Positions 1 to 9,682 of a DNA stretch of 64,000 nucleotides are shown one piece after another. How positions within the stretch are numbered: position 1 is the first letter of the stretch; each line of letters begins with the position of its first letter. Source of the DNA: Prostheceraeus crozeri (taxonomy: Eukaryota; Platyhelminthes; Polycladida; Euryleptidae); assembly GCA_907163375.1 (NCBI GenBank), contig CAJQUW010005318.1, forward strand, positions 1-64,000, written 5' to 3'. The notes beneath the pieces were generated by a model. It did not search any database and was not told the DNA's origin. It worked only from the letters and a program-made list of their open reading frames with translations. The position numbers and the translations under genes are program-made.

Positions 1-439
1 AGATTGCCACATGTACAGGTAACCAACAACTAATGAGAGCTGCAGGAAAAAGTTCGGGTTCATAACACAAATTGTAACTGCTGGTACGAATCTTCAAAAA
101 TGATACACTTTCACTCAATTGAGTAGAGATCACCATATTGTCCACAGTCAGATTCGACATCACACACCTCTCCCTCTTCCATATCCGACGTAGTAGTCTT
201 TGTAGCTCTAAGCGCATTGACTGCGCCGATGAATGAGAAAGGGCGCCGAGAATCTGTACAGTTCCATTTGGGAAGAGTTGAAGATTCCGTGAATTGTTCA
301 TCTTCACCACTAACATTTGAGGTCGGCCCGGGTAATACTTGCTGTTTGGAAGCTGTTGGTGTGATGTTGTGAGATCGATTTTGGTGTAGAGTCTGAAGCG
401 ACGGAGAATGTTGACGATGGTGTAGCGATGACGCTTCAT
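1..439 (-). CDS. TBP-like protein, truncated by the window edge
   Basis: The frame starts at ATG 439-437 and stays open for 146 codons to the window edge, so the C-terminus is missing. It aligns almost end to end with the 179-residue TBP-like protein at 34802-35341. Shared stretches include GRPQML, RNLQ(L/I)F and QILGALSHS against QVLGNLSHF. The second half reads YEPELFPAALI, close to the YEPELFPGLIYRM of eukaryotic TBP; this is the part of TBP that inserts a phenylalanine into the TATA minor groove. Visible are repeat 1 (about residues 3-85) and the start of repeat 2. The likely role is promoter recognition for element transcription; this is inference. The gene overlaps the next one by 329 bp in another frame. 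Confidence 0.75.
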   Translation of the reverse strand, partial: MKRHRYTIVNILRRFRLYTKIDLTTSHQQLPNSKYYPGRPQMLVVKMNNSRNLQLFPNGTVQILGALSHSSAQSMRLELQRLLRRIWKRERCVMSNLTVDNMVISTQLSESVSFLKIRTSSYNLCYEPELFPAALISCWLPVHVAI

Positions 440-761
440 GATGAAAGAATGAGTAAATTGAGCGATGCACCTTCCTTTTATACTTCTCCCAACTACCTTG
501 ATGAAATGTGAAGTTAGTATGAAGTTGGGAATGATAGAGTTGAATTCGCCGATTGTTGACGCGCAGCCAGATGCGATTTCCAATACGTGAATGTCTTTTC
601 ATATAGAAGTATTTCAAATCCTTCATGATATGATGTAGAGATTGAAAATGACGATAAGATAAAACAAACTCTCTACTCACATTTCCAGTTGAATCTTTGA
701 AATAGACGTTTCGATCATGATCCGTTTCAATACGTTGTAGGGAATCTAATTTCCAACTCAT
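111..761 (-). CDS. Basic, possibly PC4-like DNA-binding protein that overprints the TBP-like gene
   Basis: This is a 216-residue protein starting at ATG 761. The N-terminal 100 residues hold two beta-rich units, the second ending SWEKYKRKVHRSI. The same module occurs in the neighbour at 784-1140 and in the element B protein at 34513-35142. The low-complexity Ser/His/Gln middle leads to a conserved C-terminal patch, RRPFSFIGAVNALR, matching RKPFSFRDAVHVLR in element B, then an acidic tail. The strand-and-helix pattern ending in W-x-K-Y is reminiscent of PC4/Sub1 single-strand-binding coactivators, but the similarity is weak. The C-terminal half shares its DNA with the TBP-like frame. Confidence 0.6.
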   Translation of the reverse strand: MSWKLDSLQRIETDHDRNVYFKDSTGNVSREFVLSYRHFQSLHHIMKDLKYFYMKRHSRIGNRIWLRVNNRRIQLYHSQLHTNFTFHQGSWEKYKRKVHRSIYSFFHHEASSLHHRQHSPSLQTLHQNRSHNITPTASKQQVLPGPTSNVSGEDEQFTESSTLPKWNCTDSRRPFSFIGAVNALRATKTTTSDMEEGEVCDVESDCGQYGDLYSIE

Positions 762-783
762 GATGTGTGGTAGTCATGTCTGA

Positions 784-1140
784 TTAAGATTTGCATAGTA
801 GGGCGATGAACTCACGACGAATAAATGTCATGATGGAGCGATGTATGTATCTTCTATACTTCTCCCAATTGTATTTGCGAAATGAGAAACAGTTTGCGGA
901 ATGAGAATGGTAGATTTGAATTTCATTTCTGTAATGTTGAAGCCAAACTTGATCACCCAAGGAGATGAATCTTAATGTTTCAAAATATTCCAAATCCCTC
1001 ATGATATCATTGAGGTTGACAAATTGTCGCCATGTTAATGTAATTCCTCTTGATGTATGACCATGAGAATTTTTGAAATGTACGTTTCCATTACGATCAA
1101 CTCTGATATATTGTAGAGAGTCCAAAATCCAAGTCTTCAT
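784..1140 (-). CDS. Paralogue of the basic SWEKY-module protein, without C-terminal tail
   Basis: The ATG at 1140 is chosen because the protein then begins MKTWILDSLQYIRV, matching MSWKLDSLQRIET of the paralogue at 111-761; an upstream in-frame TTG at 1152 is unlikely. The 118 residues cover both beta-rich units and end just after NWEKYRRYIHRSIMTFI, so the Ser-rich tail and PFSF patch are absent. It is divergent from the G-x-WEVG gene at 1176, with only about 35 bp between start codons, so the two probably share a promoter. Function is not known; nucleic-acid binding is a guess from the basic composition. Confidence 0.55.
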   Translation of the reverse strand: MKTWILDSLQYIRVDRNGNVHFKNSHGHTSRGITLTWRQFVNLNDIMRDLEYFETLRFISLGDQVWLQHYRNEIQIYHSHSANCFSFRKYNWEKYRRYIHRSIMTFIRREFIALLCKS

Positions 1141-1175
1141 GATGTTATGCAAAGTCGCAGATCAGCAATATAAAA

Positions 1176-1742
1176 ATGTCGTTTTATCATATTTTGCTTA
1201 GCAATGCGGCTACAAAGAGATTTGCTAGTAATCGAGCCGCACTCTTTTCTACTCCCATTGATCATACACAACAGCTAAATGGAAAGTGGGAAGTGGGTGT
1301 CACTCAACTTGTTTATAGCAACTGTGTCTATACTTTTGATCATGAGGTGATGACTATTAATATGAGACGTACAGCTGCTTATCAATGTGAAAAGGGGTGC
1401 CGAGTATACATTCCACAGTGGCCAAAGAAAGATCTCTTATCATGTAAAAAGTTTATATATGATTTCTTGAATAAAGCGTGTAAACATATTGTCCAATTTA
1501 CTCCGCACAATGATGATTATACCTATGTACATCATGTAGTTGAGAAAGATTGGACTGTTGGTTTAAGTCCAAGTTTAAGAAATGATTTAGGCTACCTCGC
1601 TAGCGCCTTAACAAGCTATGATAATTTTAACGTTAATTACCACATAAGTGGTCATAAACAGTTAATATATCGAGAGGAAGCTTATTATGTAGATCTTATT
1701 CCAAGAAATGAGAAGACGTTGGTGAAGAAGATTGTGATTTAG
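1176..1742 (+). pseudogene. N-terminal half of a G-x-WEVG family protein, ending at an in-frame TAG
   Basis: The 188 residues include the signature LNGKWEVGVTQLVYS, which matches LEGEWEVGVSSICYD in the gene at 2583-4133. I know this family from memory as a recurrent open frame in Polinton/Maverick-like DNA of invertebrates; its function is unassigned, and a structural virion role is only a guess. The frame stops at TAG 1740-1742. The next open frame, at 1758, is in the same reading frame and supplies the middle and C-terminal parts of the family. The two therefore look like one gene interrupted by one stop, unless they are read as two cistrons or the stop is suppressed. Confidence 0.6.
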
Positions 1743-1757
1743 CCAAGAAAGACAAAC

Positions 1758-2573
1758 ATGACTCCTGAAACATTATTGAAGAAATTTAATTATCTCCTTC
1801 GAGTTGATGGTAAACAAGTGGCAACATTGACTTATATTAAATCATCTAATCATATTGCAATAAGCAAATTAAATGATGATGATCTAGTATTAGTTTGTTC
1901 AAAAGATTTTCATCAGTTCTTGCGACATCGTTCTGCAGCTGTTCATGGAAAATCTGATATGCAACATTTACCATGTGAAAGGTCAAATCAATTTGATACA
2001 GAATGGTCCGTATCTTTATACAGAAAGTGTGTAGAGTCTTTAGGTGGTATCTTACATGAAACAAGAGTGTTGATGCCTCGCATTATTATTTCGGTTAAAT
2101 TGGTTGTAGATTATTTAAATGAAGTGATTAATGAGCAACATATTTCATTTTCTGAAAAAGAAGGTACTCTGTCTCTCACTATAAGTGGAAAAGGTATTGA
2201 ACTAATTATGGATAAAACTCTAATGGACATTTTGGGTTTTGATCAAAATATCTTTAAAAGTGGTACTGTAACCAAAGCTAGCGCAGACATGTCGCTATCG
2301 CGTCGTATTAACTGTTTTCAGATATATTCCAATATTGGTGAAGATGTACGTGTGGGAGATGTTGAAGCTCCATTGCTAGCAATGATACCATACCAGCCAA
2401 AAAGCTGCAGTATTTTATCTGAGCATACTTTCAAGAAAGTGCATTATACAAAGCTGAAATCAAACTACATCCCACAAATTGATATTGCCATTTATGACGA
2501 TGCTGGTGCGTTGATTCCTTTTCATAAAGATGCTGTAACAAGTATCACACTCCATTTCCGAATGAAGAGTTAA
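1758..2573 (+). CDS. C-terminal half of a G-x-WEVG family protein
   Basis: These 271 residues lie in frame with the preceding 1176-1742 frame, only 15 bp after its TAG stop. The protein aligns with residues of about 235 onward of the paralogue at 2583-4133 (LVLVCSKDFHQFLRH against LTVYFSPTLRHFVRH). It ends with the family tail: a VGD-x4-PLL block, then PFHKDAV and LHFRMKS. A stand-alone start at ATG 1758 is possible, because no other in-frame ATG lies between it and the stop. Together the two halves (188 + 271 residues) approach the length of the intact paralogue. Confidence 0.6.
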   Translation: MTPETLLKKFNYLLRVDGKQVATLTYIKSSNHIAISKLNDDDLVLVCSKDFHQFLRHRSAAVHGKSDMQHLPCERSNQFDTEWSVSLYRKCVESLGGILHETRVLMPRIIISVKLVVDYLNEVINEQHISFSEKEGTLSLTISGKGIELIMDKTLMDILGFDQNIFKSGTVTKASADMSLSRRINCFQIYSNIGEDVRVGDVEAPLLAMIPYQPKSCSILSEHTFKKVHYTKLKSNYIPQIDIAIYDDAGALIPFHKDAVTSITLHFRMKS

Positions 2574-2582
2574 TGCAAACGT

Positions 2583-4133
2583 ATGCTAATATATTTTTCC
2601 AATGTGAATAATATGGAAAGTGAAAATAAGGACTCGTTTCTAATCCACTTGCCCAGTAATGCTTCTATGAATAAATTTCCCAAAAATAAACCATCAGACT
2701 ATCGAGTAGAATTAAATCGGCCACTGCATTTAGAAGGTGAATGGGAAGTTGGTGTTTCTAGTATTTGCTATGATAGCAATATTCAGAATGTGAATGATTT
2801 GGAAGAAATGATATTGACTCCTCGCACCCATGATGGAATAACGATGAATAATGCATTTCAGTTCCCATACAATTTAACATCAGATGGAAAGTGGAACTAT
2901 GAATGGATTCAGATAAAATCAGATTCTTATGAACCATTTGGGAATGAGAAAATTATTAAGGCATTCAACAGTGGTAATACTTCCATCATGAAGAATAAAA
3001 ATCAGAAAGCTTATGAGTTTACTATCTATCATTGGAGTGGGAGACAGTTCCTCCGCTTTCATTCTTTTACTAAAGGTCTTACGCTGAGGTTGGATAATGA
3101 ATTCTATCCACATCTTGGTTTTGGTCATGGACTACATCTAACATCAATTGCTACTGCAAATGTTAAAAAAGTTTATTCAAATCGAATCAACAAATTTCAT
3201 TATAGATTTAAAATATTTGATAAAGATGTTGTAGAATGCGAAGAACGCATCATTTTGAAAAAGCGTGGTGTTCAACCTTTATCACTTATTGAGTTAGTAA
3301 AACGATGGAATGAGACTGTGGGTAAGAAGTATGGAGAGAAAATTATGGCGGACAAAAATAAGTTGGTTATTCAGAAATATAATGACAAACTTACAGTTTA
3401 TTTCTCTCCAACCTTGCGTCATTTTGTAAGACATTATACACCTATTATTGGAAGCGGTGTGGTGTATGCTTCTCATGAATATCACACTAAAGCTGATTCA
3501 GTTAATGATGAATGGTGGGTGGACATCTATGGCGATCGCATCAAGAAAATTTACCAGTCTTATCAAGAATCTAAAGTTGCTATCAATATAATGCCGCGTC
3601 TATATCATACAGTTGAAAGCTTCATTCATGTAGTAAATCCTTATATACAACAGAAGTTGAAGCATGTGATGAAAAGTAAATATGATGTAAAGACACACCA
3701 CATTTCGTTTTCAATTGAAAATCAACGCGTTGTTCTGAGACTGGGTGATGACATTCAATGTCAATTGAGTAAAAATTTGAAAAAACTCTTTGGTTTTACA
3801 ATGCTACAAACAGTGTTTGCTGCTGCGCATACGATTGGTATAGAAACACCAATGACACTTGATAAACATGAACAGAACCTTTACATTCAAAGTGATTTGA
3901 TTCTACCTATTTCTGTTGGTGAGAAAAAAGAATACATTTTACGTGATTTCATTCATGATAAAGACGCTTCATATGGAATAGTCGAGAAGATGTTTGAATC
4001 TATTTTCTATCATCCCGTCGTCAAACAAACTATACCCTCTATTGCTATCAAAATTACCAATGGTTTACAAGAGTGTATCCATGTGAAAGATACTAAATCC
4101 CTCGTATCTTTAGTGTTTCGGAAAACAAAGTGA
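2583..4133 (+). CDS. Intact G-x-WEVG family protein of Polinton-like elements
   Basis: The protein has up to 516 residues. A start at ATG 2613 (MESENKDSF) is also reasonable, because the family homology begins at FLIHLPSNAS just after it. Visible blocks are LPSNAS-MNKFP, LEGEWEVGVS and a C-terminal YIQSDLILPISVGEKKEYILRD block that parallels the VGD block of the tandem copy upstream. The final LVFRKTK corresponds to LHFRMKS there. No membrane segment is obvious. The gene follows its paralogue by 9 bp, so all three frames are probably transcribed together, with an AATAAA signal downstream. Element B has no equivalent. Function is unassigned. Confidence 0.65.
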   Translation: MLIYFSNVNNMESENKDSFLIHLPSNASMNKFPKNKPSDYRVELNRPLHLEGEWEVGVSSICYDSNIQNVNDLEEMILTPRTHDGITMNNAFQFPYNLTSDGKWNYEWIQIKSDSYEPFGNEKIIKAFNSGNTSIMKNKNQKAYEFTIYHWSGRQFLRFHSFTKGLTLRLDNEFYPHLGFGHGLHLTSIATANVKKVYSNRINKFHYRFKIFDKDVVECEERIILKKRGVQPLSLIELVKRWNETVGKKYGEKIMADKNKLVIQKYNDKLTVYFSPTLRHFVRHYTPIIGSGVVYASHEYHTKADSVNDEWWVDIYGDRIKKIYQSYQESKVAINIMPRLYHTVESFIHVVNPYIQQKLKHVMKSKYDVKTHHISFSIENQRVVLRLGDDIQCQLSKNLKKLFGFTMLQTVFAAAHTIGIETPMTLDKHEQNLYIQSDLILPISVGEKKEYILRDFIHDKDASYGIVEKMFESIFYHPVVKQTIPSIAIKITNGLQECIHVKDTKSLVSLVFRKTK

Positions 4134-4227
4134 AGTCTTTATACAACATTTATTGAAATATGTGCATGAATGTGAAGCAATAGACTTTATACAACATCCA
4201 CTGAAAATATATACATGAGCACACTTC

Positions 4228-4233
4228 AATAAA
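4228..4233 (+). terminator. Polyadenylation signal after the G-x-WEVG genes
   Basis: An AATAAA hexamer lies about 95 bp after the stop of the 2583-4133 gene, in the short convergent gap before the 3' end of PolB. The gap also holds two near-identical copies of CTTTATACAACAT (about 4137 and 4184). No other gene is seen in 4134-4437. Confidence 0.5.
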
Positions 4234-4437
4234 CATTGCTATATACAAAAAGTCTTTTTACTTCGTGAAGGGTGGAAATATACAGGGATAGGAAAAATGT
4301 CTTTCAGTGGAAAAGTCATCACATGGGGAATGTACAGATGTGGACACATATTCACAAGGAAAAACAATCTCATGCGATACATAAAACAACAATGTTTATC
4401 TACAGAAATCAACATCAAAATACTAAGTTAAGGATGA

Positions 4438-7400
4438 TTATGCTAAGACGTCTCCTGAATGTGGTAGTGTGGGTTTAATTCTTTTGGGTGGTGGTATACC
4501 TGTATCGGGATGTCCATGTGGAAGAGATATGTTGTGTTCTAACCAGCACCTCTTATCCTCCCATGCTGAAAGCGCCCGTTTCCTAAAAGTATGAGTTTTG
4601 ATCTCATGCGACTTAGATTTTAAGATTGTCATATTGACAAACGTTATATTTTTATTTCTATAGGCTTTCCTGAAATTTTTATGTTTCATGTTAAAGACCA
4701 ATGATCTTGATATGCCTTTAGCGCGCTTAATGCTATCATCACTATCCTTTAATTTCATAGAATACATTTTAGGGCGGAGGAGAATCATTTCAGGTATCTC
4801 CTTCCCTGCTGTCTCATCCTTAAAACAACCAAGTTTGGCCTTATTTTTGATGGAGTATAGTGGATGATCAGTAGGATAATTTGATGTATCAAAATATCTT
4901 TCTAAAGATTTTCCTACTTCATTAAAATTTAAATCTTTTTGAGTGGTAATACCTAAGAAGAAACTATCTGTGTCACCACCCAACAAACGAACCTCTTTTA
5001 CGAGAGGACACGGTTTTAGTATTTTATAGAAGAGTTGATACATTTCAAGCTTGGAGTAATCTAGTACAGCTTGACCAATATAGATGGGTTTGCACAACTC
5101 AACTTCAGATTTTATCATTTTAACACCTATAAGGTCCTCATCGATAATGTCTCTATCGATGAATAGAGGTGATGAGGTCAATTTGTGATACTTTTGATCA
5201 TCATTAACTAGTTTGTAGTTTACGCGCTTTCTAACATCCTCCATCGTCTTACCAAATAGACTGTTGTTCTTATATTTATAAAAATCTTTTTCAAAATTAT
5301 TTTGGGCTAGTGCACGTTTCTGGCTGTTGCTATCAATATATGGTTTGAGGAAGGCTTTCTGTCTAAATTTAATAATGCGGTGAACTCTTTTTAAAATCAT
5401 TCCCATTTCTAAATAAAATTTTAAGATGCTAAAGTGGACTAGATAGTTTTCCTTATCATACTGGGTGAGTAAAAGTTTGCGGCAAGGCTTATAGTCGGGT
5501 TGACCGCATGATTCTAAATCTTTATGAAATTGTTTCATAAAGTCGGAAAACATATCTTTACTCACTTCACCTGATTCGGGTGCGAGTGGAAAATCTACGG
5601 TTTTATGTTTAATATTATTTGGATAGATTAGATCTATCTCAAAACAATATCCCCAATCACCTTCATCTGGGATTGCTAGTATGTTAGAAGGGTTGGAGAA
5701 ATGCTGAATTTCACTATCATCTAACCAGCTAAACTCAGAGTGAGGGAGTGGTTTGGATAGTGAACTACCATATAAATTATTTTGGTCATAATACTTAAGA
5801 TGAGTCTGATCATTACCTACTGTTTCAGATTTTAACCTATGTTTATTTACAAATGTGAGACCACCGCGAATTCCTCGCTCAAATAAATTATACATCTCTG
5901 GATCTTGTAAGAGATGAATGGTCTCACCAGTCATTTTAAAAGCAGACTTAAATGACATGGCTGGCAGACTGACAAAGTGGACGGGATCTAACTTATCTTC
6001 TTCTAATGCCAATCGTCGAAACTCCTGAAATACATCAGCCAGCAAAATACATCTAACTTAAGGTAGGCAATCATATATTCACCAAATGTATGGCAGTCAA
6101 ATTTTATCCATGCATCTTGTGCATGATCATAATCTTCAGTCTTACATTCTGCGCCGGTCAAATCATTTTTAAATTTATCTATGGGCGGAAGAGAAGTCTC
6201 GCCGAGTTTACTAATCGCATCAAAATATGCATATGGAAAGACTCCTTTCCGTGTGATGACTTCATCGGTTAGATTTGGATATTGTTTCTTAAGATTTTGT
6301 GTTAGTGGAAGAGACTTTAGATTTTGCACGAGAGAGGCCAGTGATGCAGTCATAAATTGGTAGGAATCTAAAAATTTTATATCAAAATAGACCGTCTTAT
6401 TTTCTTTAGTTTTATCGACAGGCACTTTTGCTGTCATGGCCATAAACTTCTCTCTCGTTTGTGCTATTACATCAAGCTTCCACTCTTTCATTTGACCTAA
6501 ACCTCCTTTTATTATCATATGGCTGTCGTAGCCCTTGAAATTATGGAAAATGACGGGTAATGTACGCCGTTTCATCCTAAGTGAAAAATTGCATTTTGAA
6601 CATAGTGCGTTTCTAAATTTACCAGTGATGTGATCATGGTCGCGCACTTTCTTAATCTTATCATCGTCAAATGTTTTCCTACATTTGGGGCAAGCGTTGC
6701 AACTATCAAATTTTGCTTGATCATCTGCTGTCATATGCAATGATCTGCGATAGAGTTCACCATCATACTTTTGTTGAAATTTTACAGCCTGTTCGAGGAA
6801 TTGTAGGAATTGGTAAATACAATCCTCACCTTGCCAGACGCGCATTTTATTTTGCCTACTCCTAAAGTGATCATGCCATACTTCATAGCAGGAAATGGCT
6901 GCTGGTCGATGGATGTTGTCATCGATATAACATTCGATGTCAGCATAGATGACACGAAGAGGACTTAGTTCATCACCATTCTCTCTATGTGAAAACTCCT
7001 TATCTTTGGGCATGCGCTCCATTTGTAGTTTACCTCGCTTACACCATTCGTAATGAGTTTCAAATTTAGTTTTCCTCCTAAAGTGGCGAATACATCTGTC
7101 GCAGTAATATAACTCTCTACTAGAGTTTTCTAAGTGGTGGTATAAGCGAGAGATTTTGGGAATACCGCAGTAGTGCCATTCCTCACTATCATCCTGTTTT
7201 ACTAATAACAGGTTTACTGTACGTTCATAACAACTCGAACGCGAGTTGTAGCGCACACCCTTCAATCCCTTTTCCCAAACATGGAGAACTATTTTGATGT
7301 TGTTCAATTTTTCAAATTTTTCTATATCTTTAATTTTCATATCGTCACTATTACAGTCATCGAAGTTTAATTCATTCTCCCACTGTTGATACTTACTCTT

Positions 7401-8423
7401 GCGGTATCGGCTATTCTGCACATCATTATAGTGGAGAATAGAGAGGACGGCATACTTAAAACATTGCGATTCGCAATCTACAGAAATGACTGCTGCTTTA
7501 TTTCTTAAATTTTTCGGAAGTTTAAAGGAGCCTCGACCACTATGATTTCCTAATAAACTGATTTTAATCATGGCGGTCTCAATACCATCAAAAACGAGTC
7601 CACTATCACGCTCGTTAAATTTATCTATATTTAATTTTAACCCTTGGATATGAAAATTTATCCAAGACTCACAGTCTACAACTTCGGTTGCAGGAGAGGA
7701 GGGTATGTGAAACTCCAACCTCTCTATTATTTGTCCAGTATGGTGGTCGATTTTTACATATTTTATTTTAAGATAGATGAGCGCCTTCATTCTAAAATTG
7801 TCTAAATTGTTGAAGAGCGCTTCTATCAATGATGAATTTTGATGAAACCATTCCTCAAAGTTAGCAATGGTTTCTGAGGAGTCCATCTGGTAGTTCCTCA
7901 CTAAATTATTTATGCACACTTCAGTGAGTCGGATAGAGGAGGTACCGTTGGTGTAGGTATCGTTCGTGTGTGTATGTTGAAGTCTGTGCGAAGATAGTTC
8001 AAAACGTGTCTCGAAAGACTGAATGCATAAATCGCAAGAAAAGGAGACATCGTTAACAGAATCATCCCTACCTTCGGAGATTGATGCCGGCTTAGGTCTA
8101 CAAACACCTCGCTTGATGTGTCGGATGAGATCACGCTTCCTCGTGAAGATGTGTCCACAGTCAGCACATTGCCGATCGTCGCATTCCCGCGACAATGTTG
8201 ATATGGACTCGCACGAGATGGAACTGGTATCACCTGAAAGAGAAATCATTCTTTCATCTCTGTTCAAGTCTCAGTGTATTGTTACAACCTACCGTGACTC
8301 AACAACTCTAAACTTTCCTCGAGAAGGGAGGGTGTTGGTGATGAAGTTGATGCCTGAAATTGAGGAAGATGCTATTAGCCACACGTTTGAGGGAGATGAG
8401 TGAAGAAATTTTCAACTTACCAT
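4438..8423 (-). pseudogene. polB: Protein-primed family B DNA polymerase of element A (spliced, frameshifted)
   Basis: Splice sites define the 5' end. The start ATG (8423-8421) is the last codon of its exon, immediately before a GTAAGT donor. An exon at 8353-8293 follows, then the main exon from 8233. The first part encodes two C2H2 zinc fingers, a third Cys/His finger (CDRCIRHF), the exonuclease motif YADIECYI, a Cys-rich endonuclease-VII-like patch (KVRDHDHITGKFR), and exonuclease motifs FHNFKGYDSH and YLKLDV. The second part has polymerase motifs YDQNNLYG, KNNSLFGKTMED and GGDTDSFF, and ends with a His-rich tail. A one-base loss in a T run near 6045-6052 puts the two parts in different frames, so the copy is broken unless the base is a sequencing error. 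Confidence 0.85.
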
Positions 8424-8577
8424 TTGAACGAAATTATGTTTAAGCTTGATACTTCAACAAGACAGAGACTTCACACAAATTTGGAATTCACTTGTACGCC
8501 TCAAATATAGAATTCGCCAGAGAACACTGCACTTATACGTCTCAAAGACAGAGTGAAATGATACGAATGTCACTTTG

Positions 8578-8625
8578 CATATATACTTTCATATTCATCA
8601 TTCATTGGCTGTTCATTCTGATTGG
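8578..8625. promoter_or_regulatory. Divergent promoter between PolB and the 8683 gene
   Basis: A TATATA core (8579-8587) reads usefully on both strands. Two CCAAT-type boxes (ATTGG at 8604-8608 and 8621-8625) lie on the side away from PolB. On the minus strand this would start a leader that reaches the PolB start codon and its splice donor at 8420. On the plus strand the gap to ATG 8683 is about 100 bp. Confidence 0.5.
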
Positions 8626-8682
8626 TCGCTTGTTGATACTTAAGAATTAGAAAACATTTCAAAGTCATTATTCACAGTCAAC

Positions 8683-9132
8683 ATGACAAGCCCTCCGACA
8701 ACGCCAAACACAAAATTCTCTTCTCCATGCTCAACACCAAAGGCGCTCGTTACACCAAACGCTCCAACGAAGGGGAAGGTAGAGAAGGTGTACCGACTGG
8801 ACAATATCAGGAAGTTATCATTACCAGCGGATGAGGAAGAGGAGAGTGTATGTGAGAAGGAGTGTCCCGACTTAACAGGTGTGAGGTGGAAGTATCTCCA
8901 GTACGATACTGACGATGTGATGGAGATCACCAGCACGAAATTCCTCCACCAATTATGGGAGTGGTACACCCCTAACTCCCAGCCACGAACTATGGCAGAG
9001 TGGGAGTATATTGATAAAGTGAGGCTCGCAGTGGAAGAACGATTAAAGCAACTGAACTGTTTTTGTGATCTATGTGAAGCCAGACTCTGGGACGATATTG
9101 ACGATGAAGACCTTTTGAAATACATGCCATAA
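8683..9132 (+). CDS. Unknown acidic protein with a C-terminal Cys pair
   Basis: This is a 149-residue protein I do not recognise. The N-terminal 35 residues are Ser/Thr/Pro-rich and look disordered. The middle carries an acidic run (DEEEES), and the C-terminal half is helical and Trp-rich, ending with CFCDLCEARLWDDIDDEDLL. The C-x-C-x2-C cluster could bind metal. It is transcribed away from PolB out of the divergent promoter. An AATAAA hexamer (9131-9136) overlaps the stop codon, which is typical of compact viral genes. No counterpart was found in element B. Confidence 0.6.
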   Translation: MTSPPTTPNTKFSSPCSTPKALVTPNAPTKGKVEKVYRLDNIRKLSLPADEEEESVCEKECPDLTGVRWKYLQYDTDDVMEITSTKFLHQLWEWYTPNSQPRTMAEWEYIDKVRLAVEERLKQLNCFCDLCEARLWDDIDDEDLLKYMP

Positions 9133-9393
9133 TAAATTTTTATTTCATATTATCTTTGCTTTCATACTGACTTACTTGAACGGGACTTCAGTGGATGATT
9201 TAACCATGTATACTTTTTCATTTGGAAATAGTAGCACGCTTAGTCTAACTTGTAAATCTTATAACATTTCATATGGGCGATGATAATGGTAGATGAAATA
9301 GTGTTAAATAAAATTAAGATAGCTTACACTACTGATACAGGGATAGCAATCGACTGCGATCCATGTGTAAAGAGCTTGTTAGACTACGAAAGA

Positions 9394-9462
9394 GAGAAGT
9401 GTGTTATGTTGCGTGTGGCGCGTGAGTGTCCTCCCATTTCATTCCATTCATCAATTCGTCTC
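9394..9462. other. Short block conserved with element B (LRVA-x-ECPP)
   Basis: This stretch is about 85 percent identical to 42655-42720 in element B and occupies the same place in both, just beyond the 3' end of the coiled-coil gene. Read on the plus strand it gives LRVARECPPIS here and LRVAHECPPVS in B. In A it falls inside a 66-codon frame (9280-9480) and in B inside a longer one (42516-42884). It may be coding, or a shared 3' processing region of the convergent gene. Confidence 0.35.
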
Positions 9463-9682
9463 ATTGATAGAGACAGGTAGAACTCATGGTTCTCATAACG
9501 TATGCAATGGACAGTTTATAAGGCAACCTTCGACAGCTGGCTAAATGTCGCCCTAGCGCGAATGCATACTACGTTGAGACAGAGGCAATCACTTGCAAAC
9601 ATGACGCAGAGAGGTTTAACAAGATTCAACATTGCCGAATGTCCCTTGCGGTATACATAGCTACGGGTTTCACCGCCGCCCT

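Noticed and set aside
8023..8403. Plus-strand frame opposite the PolB 5' exons
   Set aside because: It is the complement of the zinc-finger coding exons and spans two introns of PolB.
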